Shown here: piece by piece, positions 18,988-26,686 of the stretch
Position numbering within the stretch: the first letter of the stretch is position 1
Layout of the letters: each line of letters opens with the position of its first letter
Assembly (NCBI GenBank): GCA_964497515.1
Contig: CAZCCV010000009.1
Span: 14,578 to 78,577 of the forward strand
Direction of reading: 5' to 3'
Length of the DNA: 64,000 bases
Origin: CAZCCV01 sp964497515
Lineage (GTDB): Bacteria > Armatimonadota > UBA5829 > DTLH01
The notes under the pieces: model-generated
What the model saw: only the letters and a program-made list of their open reading frames with translations
Told to the model about the DNA's origin: nothing
Databases searched by the model: none
Position numbers and translations under genes: made by a program

Positions 18988-20601
18988 TTAGTGGCCACTT
19001 CTGGCCTTTGTCTGTGGTGCAACATCGGAAAAAGTGACGTCGGGATTCTTCTCGATAAGGCGAGAAAGCACATAGTCACTATCTGCGAGCACTACCAATT
19101 CGCCATCACAGTCCTCAACAAGGCGGCTTCCCATCGAGAGCGAGAGCTTATCCATACTCTCTTTGCTGCCTCTTAGCCAGCGAGCATACTTCATATCCAT
19201 AGGCTCGAGAACTGTATCAACGGAGTACTCCCCCTTCAGGCGGTGCTGAATGACATCGAACTGAAGCCGACCAACCACCGCCACAATCGGTTCCCGCACG
19301 GCTCCTGAACCGGTGGGATAGAACACCTGCACAGCGCCTTCCTGCATAAGCTGTTCGAGACCGCCTGTGAATTTCTTTCGACTTGACGGATCCGGACATC
19401 GAAGCACAGCGAAATGTTCGGGAGCGAACCTAGGAATGCAGTCGAAGCTCACGGGGCCATTTGAACTGACTGTATCGCCAATTGAGAAAGCTCCCGGGTT
19501 CACCAGTCCGAGAATATCCCCCGGATACGCTTCTTCCACGGTATCTCTATCTCGCGCGAAGAGCTTGTGTGGTCGCGAAAGCCGCATCTTTGTGCCAAGG
19601 CGTGAATGATGAACTTGCATATCTTTCTCGAAACGCCCCGAACATATTCTCAGAAACGCAACACTATCACGGTGCTTCGGATCCATATTTGCCTGGATTT
19701 TGAAAACAAAGCCCGTAAAATGCGGGTAAGTCGGATCGATGGATTCATCGGCTGCCTCCCTGGGGCCGGGGTACGTACCGAATGCAAGGAAAGAGTCCAA
19801 GAACAGCTTTACGCCGAAGTTGTTCGCTGCACTTCCGAAGTAGATGGGCGTCAAGAGCCCTGCTGTGAACTGCTCTTCATCGAACTCCTCACCTGCCAGG
19901 TCAAGGAGTTCCATTTCTTCAAGAAACTGCTTGTGCGTTGTTGTATCGACAAGTGCTGCACACTCCGGAGAATCCGGCGCAGTTACAATCTCTGGAGCCT
20001 TGGTGGCTCCGTGGAAAGTACGCTCGAAGAGGTGCATTACTCCTTCGCGACGATCGTAGACGCCTTTGAATGTCTGTCCGTTTCCGAGTGGCCAATTCAT
20101 TGCTATAGTTCGAATGCCGAACTCCTTTTCCACTTCGTCTAGAAGATCCAAGGGCTCACGGCTGGGTCGATCCATCTTGTTGATAAAAGTGAGTATCGGA
20201 ATCCCACGCATTCGGCACACGGCGAAGAGCTTTCGGGTCTGCGGTTCAATGCCCTTCGCACCATCGATCAGCATAACGGCAGCATCTGCAGCAGTGAGTG
20301 TGCGGTATGTATCCTCGCTAAAATCCTGGTGGCCTGGAGTGTCGAGTAGATTCAATACATAACCTTCGCACTCGAATTGAAGCACAGTAGACGTTACAGA
20401 AATGCCGCGTTGTCGCTCCAGCTCCATCCAGTCTGATGTGGCGTGACGCTGATCTTTCTTTGCTCTTACGGAGCCTGCAAGGTCGACAGCTCCAGAGTAG
20501 AGCAGCAGCTTTTCGGTAAGAGTAGTCTTCCCCGCGTCCGGGTGAGAAATTATAGCAAATGTCCGACGGCGACGTATCTCGGCGTTCAGCTCTGTTAACA
20601 A
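18988..20601 (-). CDS. prfC: Peptide chain release factor 3 (RF3 GTPase)
   Basis: A 537-residue translational GTPase that recycles RF1 and RF2 after termination. The N-terminus RRRRTFAIISHPDAGKTTL holds the P-loop, DTPGHQDFSEDTYR is the G3 region, and FINKMDRP the NKxD motif. Length and motifs are those of RF3 rather than EF-G or LepA. The start is taken as a TTG at 20601 (TTGGAG 8 nt upstream, giving MLTELNAEIRRRRTF); a GTG seven codons earlier overlaps that binding site. It is a single gene, convergent with the M60-like gene. Confidence 0.95.
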   Translation of the reverse strand: MLTELNAEIRRRRTFAIISHPDAGKTTLTEKLLLYSGAVDLAGSVRAKKDQRHATSDWMELERQRGISVTSTVLQFECEGYVLNLLDTPGHQDFSEDTYRTLTAADAAVMLIDGAKGIEPQTRKLFAVCRMRGIPILTFINKMDRPSREPLDLLDEVEKEFGIRTIAMNWPLGNGQTFKGVYDRREGVMHLFERTFHGATKAPEIVTAPDSPECAALVDTTTHKQFLEEMELLDLAGEEFDEEQFTAGLLTPIYFGSAANNFGVKLFLDSFLAFGTYPGPREAADESIDPTYPHFTGFVFKIQANMDPKHRDSVAFLRICSGRFEKDMQVHHSRLGTKMRLSRPHKLFARDRDTVEEAYPGDILGLVNPGAFSIGDTVSSNGPVSFDCIPRFAPEHFAVLRCPDPSSRKKFTGGLEQLMQEGAVQVFYPTGSGAVREPIVAVVGRLQFDVIQHRLKGEYSVDTVLEPMDMKYARWLRGSKESMDKLSLSMGSRLVEDCDGELVVLADSDYVLSRLIEKNPDVTFSDVAPQTKARSGH

Positions 20602-20629
20602 TATATATGCTCCAATAATCACAGAATTG

Positions 20630-20676
20630 CCTTCCCGAACCAGAGAGAAGGGAAGGGTGAACAGCCTATTTTATCA
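20630..20676 (-). promoter_or_regulatory. prfC promoter and leader hairpin
   Basis: On the minus strand TGATAAAAT (20676-20668) is an extended -10 element with no clear -35. A perfect 7-bp stem (arms 20630-20636 and 20650-20656) follows in the leader, before the ribosome binding site. Confidence 0.45.
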
Positions 20677-20731
20677 CAAAAGCGCGAAGCCCGTTGATGA
20701 AAACACCTGTGGAAAAACTTCAAAACCGAGG

Positions 20732-20760
20732 TTGACACAGCGAAAAACCTGGTTTATACT
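20732..20760 (+). promoter_or_regulatory. Strong sigma-70-type promoter upstream of the PEP-CTERM gene
   Basis: A perfect -35 TTGACA and -10 TATACT separated by 17 bp. Transcription would begin near 20767, giving a leader of about 270 nt before the PEP-CTERM gene. Confidence 0.8.
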
Positions 20761-21035
20761 ACAGGCAGGCGAGCAAGATGGGTTGTTCTGTGTGGCTAAT
20801 GACGGGAATAAACTGCCATAACACAACACAAAGTATTCTCCCGCATAGACCAAAAGCCACTCAGTAAACAAACACGCCATAGTCGCACTGTAGTACTTCG
20901 TTTTGGGACAACACATCAACTGAGACAGCCACACGTCAGTAGGTTTTGTCCTAAATCAGCATCCGAAGTGCCAAGCACTATTCGGAATTGACTGGCACAG
21001 TGCACTCAAAATGGAAGGAAGGAGAAACGAGATTG
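20761..21035 (+). other. Long untranslated leader of the PEP-CTERM gene
   Basis: About 270 nt with no convincing gene. It contains a stable hairpin at 20962-20986 (CCGAA plus GTGC, loop CAA, GCAC, 2-nt bulge, TTCGG), a spaced repeat GGACAA / TTGTCC (about 20907-20951) and further partial pairings. No known riboswitch class was recognised. It could be a structured regulatory leader. Confidence 0.45.
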
Positions 21036-21803
21036 ATGAAAAGACTGTTTTTTGTACTGGCAGCAGCCATGCTGTTGGTCTCCGTTGGCGTTCAGGCGGA
21101 CGTAGTAGAGGTAACCTACGTATTTACTGGCGCAGATCTGATTAACAACGTATTTGATGCAACCGCCCGCCACGGCGCGGATGGTTCTCTAAAGGTTTAC
21201 GAAGGCATGCGCCAAATTGGCCCTGCCGAGGGAACCGCAGTTGGTGCCACATTCCTCAGCGGCAACTACCTCACCAAGTTCAACCAGGCTTGGGACGAGG
21301 CCGTGGAGGAAGGACGAGTTCTTAGCCTTTTCCACCTGTCCGGAAACAATGGTTATGCTGGACAGTGGGGTGAAGACTACAAGCCGTTTGAGTGGGTTTC
21401 TGGAACAGCACCAGATGGTTGGGTGTTCTCGATAGAGCCGGATTCATCTCCGAACCCCGCTGCTCATACGAGCATGATTCCTGTATGGCAGAACGAGACC
21501 GGTGGTCTGGTTCTCACAGACCCGAACCTGGCAGACGAGATATTCACCGTAACGGTTAAGTTTGACACCGAAGATATGTGGTGGGGTAACCCGAACGACT
21601 ATCTCTACGGCTGCAACACTGCGCCGAACTCCATTTACGGACTGACCATGTACTTCAATTCCTGGTTCAGCGAGCCTGGTGGAGATTACGAGAACCGATA
21701 CGTTGGCAATATGTTTGCCGAGGCAGTACCAGAGCCAATGAGCCTTCTGGTTATAGCAACAGGACTTGGTTCGCTTGTTGGCTATCGCAGATTCCGCAAG
21801 TAA
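21036..21803 (+). CDS. PEP-CTERM sorting-domain exported protein
   Basis: A 255-residue exported protein. The signal peptide (KRLFFVLAAAMLLVSVGVQA) is followed by an acidic, aromatic-rich domain of unknown fold, and then the PEP-CTERM tripartite tail: VPEP, a hydrophobic helix (MSLLVIATGLGSLVGY) and the basic end RRFRK. Such tails are cut by an exosortase and are linked with extracellular polysaccharide; no exosortase gene is in this window. GGAAGGAG lies 11 nt before the ATG, and an in-frame TTG directly before it is an alternative start. It is followed by a strong terminator, so it is a single-gene unit. Confidence 0.88.
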   Translation: MKRLFFVLAAAMLLVSVGVQADVVEVTYVFTGADLINNVFDATARHGADGSLKVYEGMRQIGPAEGTAVGATFLSGNYLTKFNQAWDEAVEEGRVLSLFHLSGNNGYAGQWGEDYKPFEWVSGTAPDGWVFSIEPDSSPNPAAHTSMIPVWQNETGGLVLTDPNLADEIFTVTVKFDTEDMWWGNPNDYLYGCNTAPNSIYGLTMYFNSWFSEPGGDYENRYVGNMFAEAVPEPMSLLVIATGLGSLVGYRRFRK

Positions 21804-21834
21804 GCTAGTACTATTGCTCGCTTAAGACAATCAG

Positions 21835-21867
21835 AAGCCACCTCTAACCAGAGGTGGCTTTTCTTCA
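21835..21867 (+). terminator. Rho-independent terminator after the PEP-CTERM gene
   Basis: A perfect 11-bp stem (AAGCCACCTCT / AGAGGTGGCTT) with a 4-nt loop is followed by TTCTTC. Confidence 0.85.
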
Positions 21868-21967
21868 GTCTTTGCGTCCACAGTTTTCGTAGAAGTCAGC
21901 ACCACATAGACTCTTTTGCAGGAGAACGGCTATGCTGTAGATAAGTGAACCCTGAAAGGAGTCTGTT

Positions 21968-23104
21968 ATGTACACACACATGAAAAGATCCACTCTACTG
22001 GTTTTGGCTCTGGTTGTTCTGGCAGCTTCCGCTTGGGCAGCACCGAACAACATTATATTGATGATTGGTGATGGAATGGGTCTGGCGCACGTCGCCGCCG
22101 CCAGGATTGCCTCAAATGGTCCCGATGGCAGACTTGCCATAGATACGATGCCTGTCACCGGACTTGTCTGCACTCATTCTGCAAATGCAGTGGTCACCGA
22201 CTCTGCTGCTTCGGGAACTGCCCTTGCATCCGGAACAAAAACCAACAATGGAATGCTGAGTATGACTCCCGATGGCACTCGCGTGAAGACGATTTTGGAG
22301 GCAGCACGAGGCATTGCAAAGTCAACTGGGTTGGTAACAACCACCTCTATCTGCGATGCTACACCAGCGGCCTTCGCATCGCACGTTCTAAACAGAGGAC
22401 AGCACCCCGAAATCGCCGGCCAACTGCTGGCATCGAGAGTCGATATACTTCTTGGGGGCGGCAGGAGTTCGTTCATCCCTAAGACTGAAGAGGGCAGCAA
22501 CCGCAGCGATGAGCGCAACCTGATGACCGAGGCCAGTGCTCGAGGCTATGCAGTGGTCACGACAGCTGAAGAGTTTGCAGGCACCAAGAGCGACAAAATT
22601 CTAGGGCTTTTCGCCAAAGGAGCTCTCACCACACGAGAACCCGAGCCACCGCTATCTGACCTTGCAAAAAAAGCGATTGATGTTCTCTCTAAGAACAAAG
22701 ATGGGTTCTTCCTGATGGTCGAAGGAGGCCAAATAGATATCTACGCGCACGGCAACGACGGCGAGGGAATGATCAGACAGCTTCTCGAGTTCGACAAGGC
22801 TGTAGCGCACGCCCTGGATTTCGCCAAGCGCGATGGGAATACTCTAGTTATTGTCACCGCCGACCACGAGACCGGCGGCCTTACCCTTTTGGACGAAGAG
22901 GGAAAGATCAAGCATTCTTGGAGCACGCGGGGACACAGCGGCAGCCCTGTTCCGCTTTATGCCTTCGGACCAGGTTCTGAGCGTTTTTCTGGAATCCTAG
23001 ACAACACCGATGTAAGCCGCGGGATGGCTAGTCTGTGGAGAGTGAGTATCGGCACGACCAAAACCTCCGCTATTCCCAGTCTCCTTGCAGCAACAATTCA
23101 GTAA
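21968..23104 (+). CDS. Secreted alkaline phosphatase
   Basis: A 378-residue phosphomonoesterase of the alkaline phosphatase family. A signal peptide (STLLVLALVVLAASAWA) exports it. The metal-site Asp35 is in LMIGDGMG and the nucleophile Ser79 is in VVTDSAASGTALASG. The C-terminal metal ligands include VTADHETGG and STRGHSGSPVP, and FLMVEGGQIDIYAHGND is also characteristic. It is somewhat shorter than E. coli PhoA but similar to Bacillus-type enzymes. AAGGAG stands 6 nt before the ATG. It sits between two terminators, so it is probably expressed alone; no Pho box was identified. Confidence 0.93.
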   Translation: MYTHMKRSTLLVLALVVLAASAWAAPNNIILMIGDGMGLAHVAAARIASNGPDGRLAIDTMPVTGLVCTHSANAVVTDSAASGTALASGTKTNNGMLSMTPDGTRVKTILEAARGIAKSTGLVTTTSICDATPAAFASHVLNRGQHPEIAGQLLASRVDILLGGGRSSFIPKTEEGSNRSDERNLMTEASARGYAVVTTAEEFAGTKSDKILGLFAKGALTTREPEPPLSDLAKKAIDVLSKNKDGFFLMVEGGQIDIYAHGNDGEGMIRQLLEFDKAVAHALDFAKRDGNTLVIVTADHETGGLTLLDEEGKIKHSWSTRGHSGSPVPLYAFGPGSERFSGILDNTDVSRGMASLWRVSIGTTKTSAIPSLLAATIQ

Positions 23105-23180
23105 GACAGTAGCTGCCCAAATGCACAACAGGGCATAAGGCTGATTCCTCAGCCAGGTTAGTAACGACTTGCAGAACACG

Positions 23181-23219
23181 GCAGGCCGATGGGATACATT
23201 CCCTCGGCCTGCTTGTTTT
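23181..23219 (+). terminator. Rho-independent terminator after alkaline phosphatase
   Basis: GCAGGCCGA and TCGGCCTGC form a 9-bp stem, extended by GGGA/TCCC after a single unpaired T, with a 5-nt loop. TTGTTTT follows. Confidence 0.8.
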
Positions 23220-23288
23220 GGCATTAATCCGGTCTTTGATTCTCAAAGCGCGCAGTGAAGGAACAATTTCGAGATTGCACAAGTCATC

Positions 23289-23361
23289 TTGACAGGCACA
23301 TCTTGATGATATATCATTCAAATGGTTCTTATATGAAATGTATGATTTGCATGGAATCATA
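23289..23361 (+). promoter_or_regulatory. Promoter and operator-like repeats of the efflux operon
   Basis: TTGACA (23289-23294) and TATCAT (23312-23317) are 17 bp apart. The -10 lies inside the perfect palindrome ATGATATATCAT (23306-23317). A second inverted repeat, TATGATT-N7-AATCATA (23341-23361), overlaps the approach to the ribosome binding site. Both use ATGAT-type half-sites, so binding of one regulator, perhaps the AbrB-like protein encoded next, is plausible. Confidence 0.6.
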
Positions 23362-23377
23362 GAAAGAGGTGGTCGAA

Positions 23378-23668
23378 GTGAAATCGCAGGATGCACGCTC
23401 AATAGACGACAATTTCTTCGGTTCTGTCACCGTAGGTGAGCGTGGGCAAGTGGTAATACCCGCTGAAGCAAGGAAAATGCTGAGTATTCACGCAGGAGAC
23501 AAGCTGCTTGTAATTGGTCATCCCTCTAGTTCGGGATTGGTTATGGCAAAGCTAGACTCAATGCGGGAATTCATCACCTCGCTTATGGAAGGGCTGAGGG
23601 AAGTGGAGGAGACCAGTCCCTCTGAAGCAGAGAATGCTGCAAGAAAGACCAAAGACGGTCAGAACTAG
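23378..23668 (+). CDS. AbrB/MazE/SpoVT-type DNA-binding regulator
   Basis: A 96-residue protein whose middle (GSVTVGERGQVVIPAEARKMLSIHAGDKLLVIG) is the AbrB swapped-hairpin DNA-binding domain. The C-terminal 40 residues are charged and probably mediate oligomerisation or partner contact. The second GTG (23378) is chosen because AGGTGGT lies just before it, while the GTG at 23369 lies inside that site. It is followed after 25 bp by the TolC-like gene, so it heads an efflux operon and is likely to control it. No toxin gene is adjacent, which argues against an antitoxin role. Confidence 0.85.
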   Translation: MKSQDARSIDDNFFGSVTVGERGQVVIPAEARKMLSIHAGDKLLVIGHPSSSGLVMAKLDSMREFITSLMEGLREVEETSPSEAENAARKTKDGQN

Positions 23669-23693
23669 AAACCATCGAATATGGAGGCTGGAA

Positions 23694-25202
23694 TTGCCAG
23701 ATAGAGTCATAACTCTTTGTCTTGTTGTCCTATTGGCGGTAATGACTCCTGCGGTAGGACTCAGTGAATCAAAGGAAGAACAACCGGAGAAAGCAATCGC
23801 GACGGCAACCACTTTATCCGCGCTATCCGGAATCGAACTAACCGATCCGATACTCACTATAGATGAGGCCATTGAGTTAGCGGTATCAAACAGTCCGATG
23901 ATTGCAATAGCAGTGGACAATACACTTAAGGCTGAAAACCAAAGCCGCGCAGCAGCAAGAGCTGGGAAACTGCAGGTTAGTGTGCAGTCACAGTATGTGA
24001 GATTGGAACCATCTTCTACAATGTCCTTCCCTGGATCAGATGGAACGCCTATACAGATTGAAACTCGGCCATCGTCGCAGCTTACGGCTTCTGCATCGGC
24101 TGCACTGCCGATAGATATATCCCGCAGAATAGCAGTCGGTCGTGAGCTTGCCCGATTGAACATTGGCATACAGGGCTATTCCGCACAGCAGTCGCTGCAG
24201 CAGTTAATCTGCGATGTGAAAAGCGCATATTACAACGTTCTACGAGCCCAGGCGAGTGTGGGGGTTGCGCAATCTGCTATTTCGGCAGCCGAGGAACGGC
24301 TTCGCGTGTCGAAGGCGCAGTTCAATGTGGGGCTTTCACCGAAATTCGATGTTATGCAGGCTGAAGTGGACGTTGCAAACCTCAACCAGATGATGATCCA
24401 GGCTCAAAACGGTGTCGATGCGTCTAAAGGTGTGCTGAACAGACTCATCGGGCTCGACGCCAACACGCCATTTGAGGTTGAGGAGCCGACCACAGGCACT
24501 ATAGCTGCAAAGACACTTGATATTCCAGCGTTGACTCAACAAGCGCTTACAGTTAGGCCAGAGATAATGCAATCTACGGTCGCAATTACCGCAGCCGAAA
24601 AGGGAGTGCAGTTTGCTCGGACAGAAGACAAGCCAACACTGGCTGCTTTCGTCACACCAAACTATACAAACAACGCCTCAGCGTTCAGTCCCGACAAGAT
24701 GACCTATTCTTACGGGCTCAGCGCGACTTGGTCCATATGGAACAGCGGGGTCACTCGAGCAAATGTGGCCGTGGCTAAAAATGATTTAGATATGGCGCAA
24801 CAGGGGTTGAAGGCTGCTTCACTCGGAGTGGAGCTCGATGTACGGACGAGCGCGCTGAGCGTAATGGAAGCCTCACGCCGTGTTCAAACTGCACAATCGA
24901 ATGTCGACTTAGCAAAAGAGGCGCAGAGACTATCCAACGTAAGATACAAAGAGGGTGTATCTACACAGGTTGAGGTAAGCAGTGCCGAAGCCGCGTTGAC
25001 CCAGGCTTTAAACAACCTTGTAAGCGCGCGTTACGATTATCTCACAGCAGTTGCCCAGTTGGAACGAGCAACAGTGACACAACCAGAGTACGAGGTTTAT
25101 ACTCTGCCGGGAGTGCCCTCGCTGCCGACAACTGCCAAAGAGGCGAGTCGGGTTGATCTGCTGTCTGAAAAAACAATTGGGATCGAAGGAGCTGCTAAAT
25201 GA
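23694..25202 (+). CDS. TolC-family outer membrane efflux channel
   Basis: A 502-residue outer membrane factor forming the exit duct of a tripartite pump. The signal peptide (VITLCLVVLLAVMTPAVG) is followed by the two repeated coiled-coil/beta units of the family (ILTIDEAIELAVSNSP and, in the second half, GVSTQVEVSSAEAALTQALNNLVSARYDYLTAVAQLERA). The start is the TTG at 23694 with GGAGG 6 nt upstream; upstream open sequence overlaps the AbrB-like gene. It overlaps the adaptor gene by 4 nt (ATGA). Confidence 0.92.
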   Translation: MPDRVITLCLVVLLAVMTPAVGLSESKEEQPEKAIATATTLSALSGIELTDPILTIDEAIELAVSNSPMIAIAVDNTLKAENQSRAAARAGKLQVSVQSQYVRLEPSSTMSFPGSDGTPIQIETRPSSQLTASASAALPIDISRRIAVGRELARLNIGIQGYSAQQSLQQLICDVKSAYYNVLRAQASVGVAQSAISAAEERLRVSKAQFNVGLSPKFDVMQAEVDVANLNQMMIQAQNGVDASKGVLNRLIGLDANTPFEVEEPTTGTIAAKTLDIPALTQQALTVRPEIMQSTVAITAAEKGVQFARTEDKPTLAAFVTPNYTNNASAFSPDKMTYSYGLSATWSIWNSGVTRANVAVAKNDLDMAQQGLKAASLGVELDVRTSALSVMEASRRVQTAQSNVDLAKEAQRLSNVRYKEGVSTQVEVSSAEAALTQALNNLVSARYDYLTAVAQLERATVTQPEYEVYTLPGVPSLPTTAKEASRVDLLSEKTIGIEGAAK

Positions 25203-26674
25203 GCAGAAACAGAATTATCGCACTTTCACTGGTTATAGCGATCATAGCTGGTTTGATGGTGCTTGCAAAAAATCGAAATGTGAGGAAAGTCGCTCCCACA
25301 ACGCAAGAGATTCAGGCAGATGTTGGAATTCCCATACAGACCGCACCAGTTCACTTCGGACACATAGATGACGCTATACCAGTTACAGGCGACATCAAAG
25401 CGCTAGACAGTGTGACTCTGTCGTCTAAGATATCAGGGAAAGTAGCCACAGTATATGTCCGCGAAGGCGATGTTGTGCGCAAAGGGCAGACGGTGGCAAC
25501 CCTAGATAGAAGCGATGCAGAAGCGCAACTGAGACAGGCTCAGGCCGGGCTGCAATCGGCACTGGCACGACTCTCACAGGCACAAACCAGTGCAAATGTG
25601 GTGTCTGTTCATTCTGCCGCAACAATCCAGCAGGCAAAGGCAGGGCTCGAAGCCGCGGAAGCAACCTACGAAAAGGTTCTAAAAGGCGCACGCTCGCAGG
25701 AGCGTATGATATCGGAGAGTCAGGTAGTTACAGCAAAGGCCGGTCTGGACAACGCGCAGGCAAACCTCAAACGTTACAAACAGCTCTTCCAAGAAGGCGC
25801 AATCGCTGCGGCACAGCTCGAAGTCAGCCAGACTCAGTATGATGTCGCTTTAGCACAGTACAACGCCGCCAAGCAGGGACTGTCGCTGGTGGAAGAAGGT
25901 GCAAGAAGTGAGGACGTTCGAGCTGCTGCCACTCAGGTTACACAGGCTAAAGAAGCCCTGAAGACCGCAAAAGCCAACGCTGCTCAAAATGAACTTAGTA
26001 AGGAAGACATAAAGAACGCCAAAGCCGGCGTAGCCCAGGCTGAAGCACAGGTAGCGCTGGCACAGGAGCAATTAAACAATACAAGCATCGTATCTTCGAT
26101 CAATGGCATCATTTCGAAACGGATGACTGAGCCAGGCCAGATGGCTTCGCCTGGTGCCCCGCTGATGGAAGCTGTCGATTTAAACAGCGTGTTTTTCCAG
26201 GCTAACGTATCCGAAACGTTGCTTGCACGCGTGAAACCTTCGCAGGTGGTGACTGTAATCGTAGATGCCTATTCGGACAGAGTATTCTCCGGCAAAGTTG
26301 AAAAAATCTATCCGACCACCACTGGAGGCGCAAGAAGCTTCGATATTCGAGTGAATGTGCCGAACCAGAACAACGAATTGAAACCGGGAATGTTTGCCAG
26401 AGGATCGATTATTACATCGGTCAATGGTGGGGCGATGCTCATACCGGTAGATGCTATCGAAGAACGAAACGGAGAGAGCATCGTCTTTGTGTTGAAAGGC
26501 AATACGGTAAAGAAACGTATTGTCACCAAAGGAATGACAAACACCGATTTTGTTGAAGTGCTTCCTCCAACGCATCTGAACCCGGGAGACGCAGTCGTAA
26601 TATCGGGTCATGAGAACTTGGAAGATGGGTCGAAGGTATATGTGCCCGGCGCTACAGAGAAGGCACTCCGGTAG
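25199..26674 (+). CDS. RND efflux periplasmic adaptor (membrane fusion protein)
   Basis: A 491-residue HlyD/AcrA-type adaptor. An N-terminal membrane helix (about residues 5-22) is followed by the first half of the lipoyl domain (SKISGKVATVYVREGDVVRKGQTVATLD), a long Ala/Gln-rich coiled-coil hairpin (about residues 100-290), the second lipoyl half (NTSIVSSINGIISKRMTEPGQMASPG), and beta-barrel and membrane-proximal domains. The hairpin is longer than in AcrA and has repeated AQ-rich segments. It links the TolC-like channel and the RND pump encoded on either side. Confidence 0.93.
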   Translation: MSRNRIIALSLVIAIIAGLMVLAKNRNVRKVAPTTQEIQADVGIPIQTAPVHFGHIDDAIPVTGDIKALDSVTLSSKISGKVATVYVREGDVVRKGQTVATLDRSDAEAQLRQAQAGLQSALARLSQAQTSANVVSVHSAATIQQAKAGLEAAEATYEKVLKGARSQERMISESQVVTAKAGLDNAQANLKRYKQLFQEGAIAAAQLEVSQTQYDVALAQYNAAKQGLSLVEEGARSEDVRAAATQVTQAKEALKTAKANAAQNELSKEDIKNAKAGVAQAEAQVALAQEQLNNTSIVSSINGIISKRMTEPGQMASPGAPLMEAVDLNSVFFQANVSETLLARVKPSQVVTVIVDAYSDRVFSGKVEKIYPTTTGGARSFDIRVNVPNQNNELKPGMFARGSIITSVNGGAMLIPVDAIEERNGESIVFVLKGNTVKKRIVTKGMTNTDFVEVLPPTHLNPGDAVVISGHENLEDGSKVYVPGATEKALR

Positions 26675-26686
26675 AGGTTTCAATAT

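Noticed and set aside
20992..21010. TGGCAC before the PEP-CTERM gene as a sigma-54 -24 box, since some PEP-CTERM genes use sigma-54.
   Set aside because: The matching -12 TTGC element is absent at the required distance; a good sigma-70-type promoter is present further upstream.
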